Source: Kryptolebias marmoratus (lineage: Eukaryota; Chordata; Actinopteri; Cyprinodontiformes; Rivulidae). From it: 64,000 nt of DNA. The translations under genes were made by a program, and so were the position numbers. Numbering within the stretch: position 1 is the first letter of the stretch; each line of letters opens with the position of its first letter. The notes below the pieces were generated by a model. It saw only the letters and a program-made list of their open reading frames with translations. It was not told where the DNA came from and did no database searches. The stretch spans positions 18,844,296 to 18,908,295 of the forward strand of contig NC_051430.1 of NCBI RefSeq assembly GCF_001649575.2. The letters are read 5' to 3'. Positions 1 to 14,300 of this stretch are shown piece after piece.

Positions 1-2469
1 GCCTTTGACTCCAGTGACAAACTGTCCCGCTGATTCATGGACGCATTTAAGAGCCCACCGTTTTAGATTAAAATGGTTGAACTACATCAGTTAGGTGTAC
101 TTTTAAACAGGCTGATTTAAAACAAAAGTCATCTCTGGACACATGACAGAAAAATGAACCGTTTCAAATACAGGTTCACTTTGTCATGTGAGGAGTTTTA
201 ATTTAACACTGATTATTCTCACTTACACACCCATAACTCGTACTCTTTCACTTGGTCTTTATAAAAAAAATTATTATTATTTCTTTTCCTTCCCAACACT
301 AGAAGTCACATGCAGTCTGAGCTCATACTAGAGAGTCAGCAATAAAAAAAGTGGAAGTGTCACACTTTTTAAGTTGGGGTTTGACTTTCATATCATGCTT
401 TTAGTCTGAGGAAGTGGACTTGAACGTCACATGCGTTTGTAGCATTTAAACAGAGGCTCAGGCGCTCGTCTTTAAACTGCTGACTCGAGACTAAAGAAGG
501 TAAGAGGCTGTCATTTTTCTGCCTGGAGAGCTATGAAATTTATCTTAATCTTGTCTGTCTTGCTAAGTTTTAAGTGTGAAATATTTAGTGACTCTTCTAC
601 GGGGATGAAAAATTAATGATGTGATATTTCAGAAGCCTCTCGTTATGTTAAGGCTGAGTCGTTAAACACTCATAATTCTGAAATGTTCTTAAATTTTAAA
701 TGAAATGTCCTGATATGTAATTGGCAATAAAATATTCATCTCTCAGCAAAAATCTTTTAATAATCTGGAATAACAGATATACAATAAGTAATTTTCCTTG
801 TCTTATAGTGCTCGCAATATATCTTAAACCTAGACAGTCTCTGGACTTTTGGAGTATTAAATTTAGAAACTCAGTGCTTCTGGTTGGAAAAAAATGATGG
901 AGAAAATGCCTGTGTCTTTTGGCTTTTCAAGAATCAATATGCTGCAAAAAGAAATCTCTTGACAAGCATAAAATCTGCAGACTTTAGTGAACAATAATCA
1001 GTAAAGTGTCGCTCTGACGTGCTCTCAGAGGTTGTGACGGTGATGATCAGAGGAAATGTAGGCAACAATAACGTAACGATTTATTCTATACATGAAATTA
1101 ACATATCTTTTTTTTAAAAACTTAAAAAATTCATTGTTAAATATATAAATAATGCTGAATTTTCACACCTGCAGAGTTTAATTTATTACATGACATCAGG
1201 GCTGTAACAAATATTTAACATTTCAATTTTTGAAAGTAAGAAAATTACTTCATTAAATGCCTAACTCTTATCATATGTGATGATTTTGTGTCTCTCATTA
1301 ATTTTAGGTTTGAGTAAACAGAATAATTATTTTGGTCATAATAAATAAAGAAATACACAAACATGCATTGGAACAGTGAAATAACTGTTGTTAGTTGCAG
1401 CCGCAGGCATATATACAATATATATATTTAAGAATTAATGTGTGGGAGAGAAATCGAGATATTGAGCTGCAGTAGTTGTTCTGCAGATCCTGCGTGCCTT
1501 TTTCACCAGAGCACAGAGATGAGCCGAGCAAAGTGAGAGTTTGATCTGTCCTGATTCATGCATTCAGACCCAACTTTCATTAAATGACTCAACTGAACAA
1601 TTACAAGTCCCTCTGGCTCTGGGAAGAAGGAGACTTTTTCAGATGACACCAATTACGTATATTTGAATATATAATAATATATAGAATATATGTCATTGGT
1701 TGACACAAGAAGGGAAAAAGTTTTTAGTTCAGTTCAGCAGTTTTGGATTATTCGGTACCACTGAAAGCCTCACACTTTAGGCTCAGTGATGGTCACATGA
1801 CTGTTTTAGTAAGATGAAGTTAGCCAAAGGGTGTTATTTAAGTTCAATGACCTTTTGAGCTCAATGAGAGGAAAGCTCATGATTCAGAGCCAACAACTGC
1901 TGACATGTAATAAATGTGTGATCTGAAGTAACCTTTTTGTCCCAGCAGTAAAATCAGAATGGCAATGATGCCCCCTTATGGCTCATATGGTCAAGAGAGG
2001 GCATCGCTGTGGCTCTGACTTTTCTTTTTTCTGTTTTTTTTCTTTCTTTCTTTTTTGACTCATATTCATGAGGGCACTCAGTCAGGGGTTTTATCTGTGG
2101 CTCATCAGCCATCAGGGTTTGCTCAGAGGTTCATTTGACGCAGCAGGGACACCCAGTAAAAGCTTTACAGACATCTAATTAACATATTGATGATTGCTCC
2201 AAACAGTTTTGATTAAGAACCATGATTGCAATAATTAGCACAATTGGCTTTACCTGCATTTCTATTTTAATGCTTTCTGTCTTTTTGTTGCTAAAGATCA
2301 GAAAAGATATATGCCAGAACGTCTAATCTTTTTTTGTTTTCAGGGAAAACTGTAAACTTTCAGGATATACTAGGAGTAAACTCTTACATCCGTTATCAGT
2401 TTTTGCTACATATTACTGAAATGTAACGTTCAGTGCTGACTGTGTGATCATGCACTTGTTTTTCGTCAG
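1..2469 (+). other. osbp2 intron sequence, no coding exon seen
   Basis: AT-rich DNA upstream of the first recognisable osbp2 exon. The PH-domain exons expected in full-length OSBP2 are not here, so they should lie before the window. The only gene-like signal is a possible non-coding first exon ending near 499: the sequence AGACTAAAGAAG is followed by a good donor GTAAGAGG, with a weak TATA-like CATTTAAA about 50 bases upstream. Mammalian OSBP2 is known to use several first exons, but nothing here proves that this one is used. Confidence 0.5.
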
Positions 2470-5400
2470 GCGTGTCGAGACTTTCTGGACCTAGCTGAGA
2501 CGCACAGCAGGAGGTGGCAGCGGGCGCTGCAGTATGAGCGGGAGCAGCGTACCCACCTAGAGGAGACCATAGAGCAGCTCGCCAAACAGCATAACAGCCT
2601 AGAGCGAGCGTGGAGAGAAGCACCCACGCACGTTTCCAGCACACCCAGTGCCCCAACCAACAACCAGGGTGAGAATGAACGTTATTGACTCTTGTAAGTC
2701 TCACAGTGGGCATCATTTTATAGGCTAAAAGTCATGTGGAGCCTTAGGCTTGATATAATAGAATGTCCTCATGTGGAGAAAAGCAACTTTAAGTTGCATC
2801 AGAAGGTTTAGATTGGATTATAGCCCTGTTTGGTGGTTGTTATATTAACAAAGAACTGCTCATGTAAGCTCTCCTGAAAATCTCAAACTTAAATATGGAA
2901 ACTTTGTGATTTAGGTTATTGTATTACCTTGACCTTTTCCTTCTTTTTAAAGTCTCTCACTGGTTTTGTTGGCCAAACACTGTATGTATTTGTCTTGAAA
3001 ATGGTGAAATACAAAGAGGGCTGTGGCTGCCTGAGGCTCAGCTCGGCACGCATGCTTTCTCATCTCGAGGTGCCTAACTTTACAAATCTTCAACAATATT
3101 TTAACACATTTCTCAGGCTTTAAGGTGAGCAGAGTCAGAGTTTTCATGACCGCTTCCTCTTTCTCCAGCTCTGACAGCGGCTGTGTTGAAGCGCTGCTTT
3201 TTGAGGGCTCTCTGCATGAGTCAAGCTGCAGTAAATGAGAACATACAAGACCTTATTTTCCTGATTCGCAGCAGTTTCATTCAAAAGCACAAAAAAAAAC
3301 ACATCCACACCTCTGCAGACCTCCACAAAATCTATTTCCTATGTAAGCGGACACAGTGACAGAAAATATATAGGATACAGGCAGACAGCTGAGTGGGAGG
3401 CGAATCCATCTTGAATCCATGTTCGGACTTTTCTACCTGACAATAAATAATCTTAAATTCAGAATAAACTGTGCTAACCTGATAACTGCAGAAAATTAAA
3501 TCAGATGAAATGCTGCCTTTCTTGTCTCACAAGGTATTTGTTTTTTGTAATGTTTTATTTGAAATAATTTATCTTGCTTTAGATGAAATTTGACCCATTT
3601 TAGATATCATGGGAAGTCAAATTTAGCTGTTTTGTTATATATTAATCCTATATATTTGTTTATATTGCTCTATATGAGCAATATAAACTACCAGTTCTGG
3701 TTTTAGAAAGAAGGTAATACGCCTGCAGGTAAGAGGGCTGTATCAGATCTCTGTGTTATCTTTAACACACAGGCTTTAACATGATTAATTTTCTCCCATC
3801 TGCGTTTATTTCCTTTTATCTTAATGGCGATGATAAACCAAGCTGATTTTATTATGAGAAGCACGCACAGAGAAATTGCATCAGGCTAGTTAACCATCAA
3901 GACTATTAGTTGGTTTAGTAAGCTTATTATTCCCTAATTAATTACCATGAGTATGTGATTATATGCTGTTCTCCACTGAACTCTGCAGAATACACAGCTT
4001 CTACCACCCTGAAATGTTATAGTTGAATTTATTCAGTGTCTCTGTAAAGACTTTACTGTTTCACCTGCAGGGAGTGGAAGGGTGAACAAAGAAGAGGCAA
4101 GTGATGAAGATGAGGATACTGAGTACTTTGATGCCATGGAGGACTCCCCTGCGTTCATCACAGTGACTACCAGTGAAAGCACACAGCACAGGTCAGCCAA
4201 CATGCAGTTCATGGGACCTTTTTAAATGAGACAAATGGAATATAAAGAGAAAGCTAAAAAGATTGTAATTACCCTTTCTATGTTTATTTCTTGATGTCAA
4301 AATTGATTGTGAAATTCCAGCATAGTTTGAATAGTTCCTCTTTGCTTTTTCCACAGATGAAAAAAAAATGTAAGAGTAAAACTTAGAAACAAACAAACCC
4401 ATCACCACTAAATAATATAAATTAGAGAGATTATTATATTAAACTATGACTGTAACATGAAGAGACTGAAGACTTGGCAGGGTAACGAACCGAGCCTGAT
4501 TTCTCGGTAAAGTGTTTCATTATAACCAGATGATCAGTGTAATTTACTTCACCTTTCGGTAGTGGTTATGTTGTGGCAGAGCTCTCAAGTCCAGCAGCGC
4601 CATCAAGACAAACACAGCTGGTAGACAGCATTCAGCTGAAATACCCAGTAATTTCATCCCTCCTTTGCAAGTCTGGGGTGTTTGTAGTTTTAGAAGGGAA
4701 ACTAAATCGACAGGACAGCTTTACGGTTCGTTTTGCTCAGTGCTCGTTGACAAAAAAAAACAAAAAAACAAATTTTCATTGAATTTCAGGCGATCCCAGA
4801 GCAATTTGAGTGGAGCAAGCGGAGGCCAGGCCAGCGACTGGAACCAGGACGACCCCGTAAGTGTTTGTCTTCCTAACAAGTGTGACTAATACATCTGACA
4901 TTTGTAAATGCTGCGGACTCTTATAAATTTCAGTTCCATCTGTGTCTCTGCAAAGCTCACACTTCATTGATTTACTTGTATAACATTTGCACTCGCTCTT
5001 CTCACAGTGAGAGTTGTACACACGCTATTTCTGTTTTTCCTGCCCTCTTGTTGTCACCCCTCTGGAGTGGTACAGTTGCATCATTCCACTAGATCTTAAT
5101 TTCAATTCAGAGATCTGTTCCTTTCTTGTGCTCTTCCTTTTTGTTTCCTGCTCTGTCTGTCCTGTCTGCTGTGTCAGGCAGCATACTGAAACTCGATTCA
5201 TAAAACTGAAAAATATTTTCTCAAACTTGTCCTCCCACTCCTTTTGCCTCGCCAAATCCCAGATGTCTCCAAGCTGTAATGATGTGTCAGGAAAGGAGCT
5301 GCAACCTCGCAGACAAAGGCGGACTCGTATCCCAGACAAGCCCAATTACTCCCTCAATTTATGGAGCATCATGAAGAACTGCATCGGCAAGGAGCTCTCT

Positions 5401-8400
5401 AAAATCCCCATGCCTGTGAGTCCACGAGTCATGTTCCATTTGCAGTATTTGCTGACAAGCTAACATAAATCTGCGTGGATTACATTTTATGAATTTCGAT
5501 TCTTGATCTTCCCTTCAGGTGAACTTCAACGAGCCGCTGTCGATGCTGCAGCGTCTTTCCGAGGACCTGGAGTATCACGAGCTCCTAGACAAGGCGGCGC
5601 GATGCGAATCATCTCTGGAGCAGATGTGCCTGGTCGCGGCCTTCTCCGTCTCCTCCTACTCCACCACGGTCCACCGGACAGCCAAGCCTTTCAACCCCCT
5701 CCTAGGCGAGACCTATGAGCTTGATCGCCTGGAGGAATTTGGCTACCGCTCACTGTGTGAGCAGGTAATAGCATATCCATAGGAAAATGTCCCCAAAGGG
5801 CTTGCACACATTTGGCTCTCAAACTGATGTCAGACTGCGTTTGTAAAAAAAAAACTTGGATGTGTATTCTAATGCATGAACATATTTTCCATGCTGTCCT
5901 TATTTCCGCCCAGGTAAGCCATCACCCCCCTGCAGCTGCACATCATGTGATTTCCCAAAGAGGCTGGACCTTGTGGCAGGAAATCACCATCGCCAGCAAG
6001 TTCCGTGGCAAATACCTCTCCATTATGCCTCTGGGTAAGTCATTTTACGTTCAGCTGAGCAGCTTGCTAACCGGAGCTCTTATTGGAAGGTTATATACAC
6101 TCAATAAAGTAAAAGTCACAGATATTTCAGGGATTTATTTATAGGCATTTTCATGAAAAATAAAAAAAAGAATCAAATATACTTCTGTATTAGAGTTTTG
6201 TTTAATTAATGAGTGGGCAAAGTTATGCTTACCAGTTTAAATGTAGAAAATTCCCTAATTTTCTTAACTTCCAAGAAATCATTATGATAGACTGCAACTG
6301 ATAACTTCTCTGTGTTAACATAGAAAAAGTAATTGTTTGTTGTTTCTTACTGAACTAACCAAGGTGCAGGACAATGCCTGGAGTGTACATGCGTCACTGA
6401 ATGTGCTCTACAGCATTATCTGTAAATAGAGGCTGTATTGTACCGAGCTGCCGAAAGGTCGTCATGAGAATGATTTTTGTTGACTAATTTTGCATTATAA
6501 CCATCTGCAGTTCCTGATCTATGAAATAAGACTAACAGTTTGGTTCTGGTTGTGATTATGGTGAGAGTCAGTGCAACCTCAGCTGTATCCATCAGGCATT
6601 AAACTGCACCGCTGCAGTTTAGAAGAGAACGAGAGGAGCTGGTTCTGAAGTGGTTTTTCACTGCTGGCTGCTGCAGAGATGGATTATGGCTGCAGACCGG
6701 GATAACATGGCTTTCATGACTTTTACTCTCACTGGAGCCTTGTGCTGTTTTTTTCTATTTTGTAATATGGTTGTGGCACAGTTTCTCATGAGTGTGTGCT
6801 GTTGAGGTGATTGTTATAATATTTGAACAACAAGACTACACTAAAAATCATTGCTAATGCAGAAAATAGTCTTTAAAACAAAAGTCGTTCTGACCTTTTT
6901 GGAGCAAACACTCATACATTTTTAATGCACAGCAGTGCCCCCTATGTGTCTTGTAAATGAATACCTAAATTTAGAAGCTGAGGGGGAAAAAGTTTTTGTA
7001 GTGATTTTATGCTTTTCTCAATAAATCAAAAATAACAATTTTAATTTTCACGTTGCTTTTTGAACAAAGAGCGTGGGTTGGTAGGCTCGTAGAAATGGGA
7101 GATATGATAGAAAAAAGACCAGATGAAAGATGATATTTACATGACTTCTCTTGCTTGTATCATACAGTTGTTGTTAGTTGTTATTAGAATCAATATCAAA
7201 GGGAAAAAAGTGGAAATAATCTTTTTTGAGGAAACAGACAAATCATTCAGGTTTAGATCTTATAAGCAGATAAAATTGGCCCCATGGAAAGCATGTATAT
7301 GTAAGACGATTTTGATTCAGTTGTAGTCCCTTTCCTGTTCACAGCTGATTGTTATGACTTTTTCCTCTGATAGTGTTGTGTTCATGTGTCCCCAGGTGCC
7401 ATTCACCTGCAGTTCCACTCCAGTGGGAACCACTACGTGTGGAGAAAAGTCACCTCCACGGTGCACAACATCATTGTGGGAAAACTCTGGATTGACCAGG
7501 TGTGTTTATGAGCTCGTCTCAGTGATAACCATGCATCCATATCTCCCAACCTTCTGCCTTAGTGCCCCTGACCTTTCGTAGTGCCTCAAAAACATCTTAT
7601 TTTTAGTGTGGTAAAAGTAGGAGGGTCAGACCAGCAGGGTAGAAGGCTGTAAATAAGGGATTCAGACAAAAAGCCATGACTCTGGTGCTCCTCAATCTCT
7701 GGGGATTTGTCTTAAGCTTTGATCCCAAATAACAATTTAAAATGACAGCTTTCTCTTTTCTGAACAACGGCCCAGACACACAGGGGGAGGCAGTGAGCAA
7801 GATAGACGTCACATATGCCATTGTGTCCTTTTCTGAAAGTGTAATTCTTTTTCTTTGTTTTTTTTTTAATTTTCTATGTTTTTAAATTTTATGGTTTCTG
7901 CTCGTTTCTATGACATCAATCTGCCTGTAGGTTTATCTGTTTGTTTTCAAAGAAACTTGGATGAACACAAAGAGGAATATAGATCAGCTCTGAGCTATTT
8001 AGAAAATCTTAAAATATTGTGTATTTTATGCAAGGTCAGCCAAAAACACTTCATATTAAACTACAAACTACCACCAGACAGCATTATCAGTCATACACCA
8101 AAACAAGACAGGGTAACTGTGGCACTAACAGTAAATCCATCCATTCATTCTGCTAATCTTGATCCTCGTTCTCCAGCTCCTCCAACACTAAGCTTGAAGT
8201 CCAGACCCCTTTGTTTAAGAATGTGACTTGAAAGGTGCAAATTCTCCTACTGGCCGTTTCACACCAATCTAAACTTCCAAACCACAACCTTGCTTTTTTA
8301 AATACAAGACCACATCACCCATAGAGGCTGAAAAATGGAGATCCCGAGCGAAGTAAACATTACAGCTGCAGATCCTTACTGAAATGCTGTCAGAATGGAC

Positions 8401-11372
8401 ATCCTCTCAGATAAAGACTGGTTTATTTCTGCCCAGGTGAATCAGCAGTATGCTGTTATAAGACATGGACAAAATGGCCTGTAGCAGAGACCTGGTTAAC
8501 CAAACTCCTGAGGCAACCCCCACAGCACACCTGAAAGATGAGGTCTTGTGCCTTTTCCAAGTCCAAACTGCACATGTAGTCCATCTGGACAAGACACCCA
8601 CTTCTTTGTTAACCTCTTAAGCGTCCCTGAAAACGTAATGAACTGACCCGGTGTTCACAACAAAGCAACAACAACATTAATCCTCCTCAAACAGAAGTAA
8701 AACGATCAGTTGTCCCTTCTAAAGTTCCTTGGTTTGGACTTCACAGAGAGGTTGAGGGTTTGACCCTGCTGTAACACAACTCCTGGTCACCCATCTTAAA
8801 AACGGAGCCTCCACTTTAGTCACGTCTTGTGAATATATAATTAGAAACAAGCACGGCAACAGAAACGTTTTTATCTGGTTGACATGGCGACCATGCTCTC
8901 AATTTTAACATCATGTCTGACAGATGCTGCAAACATTTGACACTTTGTAAGGCATGGTGCTGTGCCGAAGCCGGAAATGTTTCTTGTTTCACTCTTTATC
9001 TATCTTAAACTTTATGCATGTGTTGCAGGATTATATACAGACAACACTCGGGGGCATCTTTGCTCAGCAGAAGCTCTAGTTGACCAAAGCATCTGCATGG
9101 TCTCTTGTTAGATCACAAAGGTGAACAGTAAGAGCCACATCTTACTGTACAGCAGCAAAAAGATGAACTAATAAACTAATTAAAACCTAAAACTAGGTTG
9201 CAATTAGTCTTTGATACTACACGCCTAAACAAAATAAAAAAGACAATTTTTCCCATCTTCTAGCTGATGATTGACCTGATTGGAAAACGTACCTGTTTGA
9301 AAAAGTTGTAATTCTGTCTACGTGTTTTTTTTCCTCATTATTCTCTGTATGTTTGTGCAGTCGGGAGACATTGAGATTGTGAATCACAAGACAAAGGAGA
9401 CCTGCCAGCTGAAGTTCTCACCGTACAGTTATTTCTCCAGAGATGTTCCACGAAAGGTAAAGCCTTTTGTTTTTCTACACTTTGTGATACTGAGTAATTT
9501 GTGTGATGCTGCCTCCTGCTGGACTGCACCAACAAATGTTTATTACTTAGTTTACAATAAGTGAAACTATAATAGTTATATAAATTTAGGCCTAAATGTT
9601 TGATCTGAGAAAACTTAATACAGTGTTAAGTATTGTTCTTGCCTGTGCAAGGAGAAAAGGCTACAGTGTCCCATCGTTTTGGACCTCCATTCCATCTCTG
9701 ACTTGTTTTTGTTTTTTACTGCAGGTGACAGGTGTGGTGGCAGACAGTGGGGGCCAGGCTCATTACATCCTCTCTGGTACTTGGGATGACAAAATAGAAA
9801 GCTCCAAGATCATTCAGAGCAGTCGAGGGGGCAGCGGATCAGAGGGAAAGCAGAAGACAGTCTATCAGACTTTGTCCCCCAAACTCCTATGGAAGAAGTA
9901 TCCTTTACCGTAAGCTTTTCTCATCTGTTTCATAAATCAAAAAACTGCAATATATGAGTCACAGCTGTTGTGTAAAAGTTGGATCGATACTATTGATTTT
10001 AAGACAGCACAATGTAACTCTGGTCCTTTCTTTCTTGCTTCAGGGAAAATGCTGAGAACATGTACTACTTCTCAGCTCTGGCTCTGACTCTGAATGAGCT
10101 GGAAGAAGACGTGGCGCTGACGGACAGCCGTCTGCGACCGGACCAGAGGCTGATGGAGGACGGCAGGTGGGACGAAGCGAACGCGGAAAAACAACGGCTG
10201 GAAGAGAAACAAAGAGCTGCGAGAAGAAAGAGGGAAGCAGAGGCCACGGACGCACTGGATGAAGGTATGGAATGGTGAACGCGTTCGATTCCCAGACACC
10301 GCAGGGTTATTTTCTGTAGCAGCTGCGGCTGAATCACATGGTTTAACTGTTGAGAGCCTGACCATTTTGAGAGCTGTCTGATCAGAACCCTCAGTGGGAG
10401 TTTTACATCCTGTGTTTGTGTTGTATGCAGGCCAGCTTGTATTCAATGTACCCATGACTTGTCTTTCTTTTCCTCTCTCTGTTGATGGTCAGAGTGTGAT
10501 TATGACTCTGGTGAGTGAGGGTTTGTTGTGCATCACACACACTCACACATACCGTTCTTGTGTGTTCTCTGTGTGCTCTGCCTCTGTATGGGAAGTGCAT
10601 GATGCCACTCTCATGTCATCCTTGAATAAATCTCCTGACTTTTTTTCTTGCATACATGTAACATTTTCACCCAGACCAGGCCTCAGATAGCTTTAATATA
10701 CAGTAAGTATGCTCATTGTGCTTTAGTCAAGCCACAGTAGCAGCTCATTAATTTGCACTTCATTCAAAGAAGCCATTTTATTTATCTAGTAGAGCACTTT
10801 TTAGTTGGACTTGTCCAGTTAATACAAACTTTGTTCATCTAACTTAAATGTTTATTTGAAGGGAAACACTTTATGAGCCACTGTACTGAGTGTAAGTTAT
10901 TACACTATTACAGTGCTCCACCATCAGAAAACAAGTTTCATCTTTGTTTTGACTTGTTTGCTGTTTTGTAAGAAACAAATAAAATATTCAGTTCAGAGAA
11001 TCCTGATAACTGATCATTATTTTCTTTGCTCTTCTGTTTTTCTGTTGAACTTGTTGCAGCTTGGTTTGCATTTGGACTTTTCTCAAATGCAGTGCACAGA
11101 AACAGACTGCTTCTCATTTATACTTTTATGAAATACTTTTTTTCTTTGTCCTGAATCACCTGCAATTGTGTCTTCTCAAGACAATGAAGTAAAAACATCT
11201 GTGTAAAACATCTGTGTTTCTCCCCCCAGGTAGAGAATACGAAGGCTACCAGCCGTTGTGGTTCCATCAGAGGAGGAACTCAGTTACTGGAGAGACAAAC
11301 TTTGTTTACAAGGGAGGTTACTGGGAGGCAAAGGAGCAACAGGACTGGAGCATGTGTCCTGACATCTACTAA
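2470..11372 (+). CDS. osbp2: oxysterol-binding protein 2, 3' part (11 coding exons)
   Basis: Sterol/phosphoinositide exchanger at ER-Golgi contact sites. Phase-consistent exons: 2470-2668, 4071-4191, 4790-4856, 5263-5415, 5519-5764, 5914-6034, 7396-7499, 9361-9456, 9725-9909, 10044-10264 and 11230-11372, giving 551 residues in the window. Order: a helical segment (ACRDFLDLAETHSRRWQ), an acidic FFAT motif EYFDAME for binding ER VAP proteins (exon 4071), then the complete OSBP-related domain from PNYSLNLWSIMKNC onward. The family fingerprint EQVSHHPP is split across the 5764/5914 junction. The C-terminus reads YKGGYWEAKEQQDW then SMCPDIY and stop. Several stretches (EDEDTEYFDAMED, EQMCLVAAFSVSSYSTTVHR, KQKTVYQT) match OSBP2 rather than OSBP1. 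The PH domain lies outside the window. An 18-nt microexon may be added at 10493-10510. Confidence 0.95.
10493..10510 (+). other. osbp2: possible 18-nt cassette microexon of osbp2
   Basis: A pyrimidine-rich acceptor ending GATGGTCAG and a strong donor GTGAGT bracket 18 bases. If included, it adds six residues (ECDYDS) without changing frame, because exon 10044-10264 leaves one base over and so does the microexon. The position just before the last coding exon falls where OSBP paralogs vary in length. It is inferred from splice signals only. Confidence 0.5.
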
Positions 11373-14300
11373 CCCAGGAGCTCACCACCCTCATCGGACG
11401 GGGAGCTGCTCCGTCTCTGGTCTGCAGGCAGTGGAACATAGCTGGTTTATGAGTGCCACGTGGACCTCTGAGAGCATGAGTGTGTGTGTGAGTGTGTGTG
11501 TCATTCACACAATCTCAGATTACACAGTACCTCCAAATGTCATTTTGTTTTTACTTTGGAGAAAAAAAATAAAAGGCAGGGCGTTCCCTGAGCAGTCTTT
11601 AAATGAAGGCACCTGCACAGTCCCGATGCTCTGCTGCTCCTGCAGATTATACCCACAATGCACTTTCCTGAGTTTACTCCATTACAGTTTTATAATGAAA
11701 CTCCTCTCAAACCAGCTCATGATTAAGTGAAGTGAAGCGAAATTTATTTATATAGCACTTTTCAGCAGCAGGGTGATCCAAAGTGCTTATTAGACTAAAG
11801 TCATAAAGAGCCACATAGAAACTCAACAGTGTTGAATGCGTATGGAACTTTATTCATAGCTGCAAAACAAATGGTTTTACTTTCTATTTCATTTAGTGCA
11901 GCTCAGATTAATCCAGGTTTTATGTATAAATCTTCAATTAGCTCCTAATTTGTTTTGATTGAAAAGATAGCAATGACTTCTAATGTTCCCCAAAGAAAGA
12001 AAGAACAAAAAAAGGAAGATTTGTAGGTTTTCTGTCTAAAAATCTCTCAGTAAGTGTAAGAAAAAAACCAACTCAGATGTTATTATGAGAAGATGATTGG
12101 GGATAAAATACAGTTCAGAAAAAAAACCATTGATTTAAACAGTTTAAAATTGAAGAAAATCCAATCTGTCATATGCAGCTTAAAATCTGACCCAATAAAG
12201 AGCTGGTTTAGAGTTCTCTGATTATTCTACAAGTTAATATTTATTGTACAAATTCTGTACATTTCAAATATAATATTTCATTTTCAACACTTTGTTTCTC
12301 CACAGTAATAAAAAATGTTGAATTAGGCCATCAATCTCCGCTCATAGAGCAGCAGCTGGTTCCTCTAAACTAATGAAACATGGCAGACATTGATTTCATC
12401 TGGATTTTATTAAATTCATTCTAATCGTACGTGGACGTAATTATTCTGTTTGACAGCCAGTCTCTGTGTGTTATAGGACTTCTTACCATTCATTCTTTGA
12501 CTCGCGGTCGCCTCTACGCTTTGGTTTAATTAGGCCGTCCAGACGTGTTTCAGATATATTCAGAGTTAGGAACCTCCATGAAAACCTGGAGAGTTTTTTT
12601 TACTGTGGCTGGCCAGAGCAGGGATTCTCAACCAAGGGGTCTTGAGGTAGTTACAGGAGTTAGCCTGATGATTGAGGTGGGGGGAAAATAAAGTGATATA
12701 GCAAAAGTAAAATGACATCGTTTAGACCGGAAAAGGATGTTTACACCACTTCACCTTTTCCAGGCTGTAGAAGTTGATGTTTCTGTCTGTACATTCACTT
12801 CACCTCATCCTTTTCTCTTAGCAACATCCTTGGTGACCACTTTGACTGCAATCATTCTCACTGATTGTCTGATTGTACAAAAATAAATCAGCTGCATCTC
12901 ATCACTGAAATATTCATTAATTACCTCCCAGCGCAGCCAGCGCCATGTCTCCTAAAGTCCTCATCCTAGTCAGTGAGCGGTCGCTCTGACAGCGCCTCTG
13001 TGTGTGAGACCGGAGCGGGCTCTCTGAGGAGGTCTGAGTGGACTCAGCTGACGGGGGGAGGTCAAAGGTTATAGGAGCAGACAGGGCTGGTTCCTGTAGC
13101 GCCCCACTGTGCGGTCAGCTGCGGCCACTGAGGACTGCTGCTCCCGTTTGTGGACTCGCTGATCTGGGATCAGCTCACAGAGGCACCCAGAGTCTTTGGC
13201 CTTTTACTGACTGAAGAAGGGAACGAGTCCCCTGACCTGTGCACTACGAGTCCACAGTGACAAGAGTTTTAAAAATGAGTTCGTATTTTTTTGTAATTAT
13301 TGTTAGGAATGTAGAATTTATGGCTGGAGGTATCGTACCAACCATCTAGTTGATTTGTGTGAATATTTTGTGATAAAAAAACCACTGATATTGTAAAATG
13401 AAGAATAGCTACTACTAATCTATGGATGAAGTTATCTGTACAGAAAAGACTGAGTGAGCCTGGAGGGTTTGCAGTGAACTGATTTTTTTTTTAAATTCCT
13501 GATTGATTCTGTAAACAAACAAAAAAAAAACAAAGTTAACCCTGAAGCACCTGTGATTTGGCCAAAAACTATCATAACATGCTTAACGTAGTTTGAAGGA
13601 GTCTGAGTTTAATGTGAAAAATGTGAAGTGTATAAGGAAGGAAGGAAATTCCTTGCAATTAGGATGTTTTTTTTAACTTTTTTTATTGGGGGTTTCTTTG
13701 ACAGTGAAGAGGAGTTTTAGTTTGAAAATGTGAGATGATTATTATCATCAAACTGATGATTTCATAATGAAATGAATGTTGATTTGTGGTATTTTTGCAC
13801 ACAAAGATGCTTGATTTCCCATTTATATTTAATGTTTTAATTGATTTTTGGATTTTATTTGTCATAAACACAGTATGATCTAGCACCTAAATATTGTAGC
13901 TTTTTTCAGAATTTTATCTAAAATGTACCAAACTAAATTAAAACATCTTATTTGAATTAGCTCAAATAAGATGTAGCTCTGTTACATCTGTTGGTGTGTG
14001 AAGCTTCATGCAGCCGTTCAACTTGGCACAAAGACTTAAACAAGAGGCTCTGTCCAGACGTGAACATCCTCATTTATTCACATTTTTATTTTATTTTAAC
14101 CCATTTATTATTATTATAAACTTGAAAATTAACTTCTTGTGTGGATTAAAGAGGTTTGGCACCTAATTCCCACTAAAATCTGTCAGAATTAGGAATCGAT
14201 GCTGATCATTTCCAGATAATGTTGTTGCTTTTCTCTGCTCATTTTTATACCACTGTTATATAAAAGGACTAACAATATTTAATTAATTCACCTAACCGTT

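Noticed and set aside
2396..2716. 106-residue minus-strand open frame
   Set aside because: It is the antisense shadow of osbp2 exon 2470-2668.
10675..10702. 28-nt segment as a normal osbp2 coding exon
   Set aside because: It breaks the reading frame and gives a stop at the next junction. Kept only as a possible poison exon.
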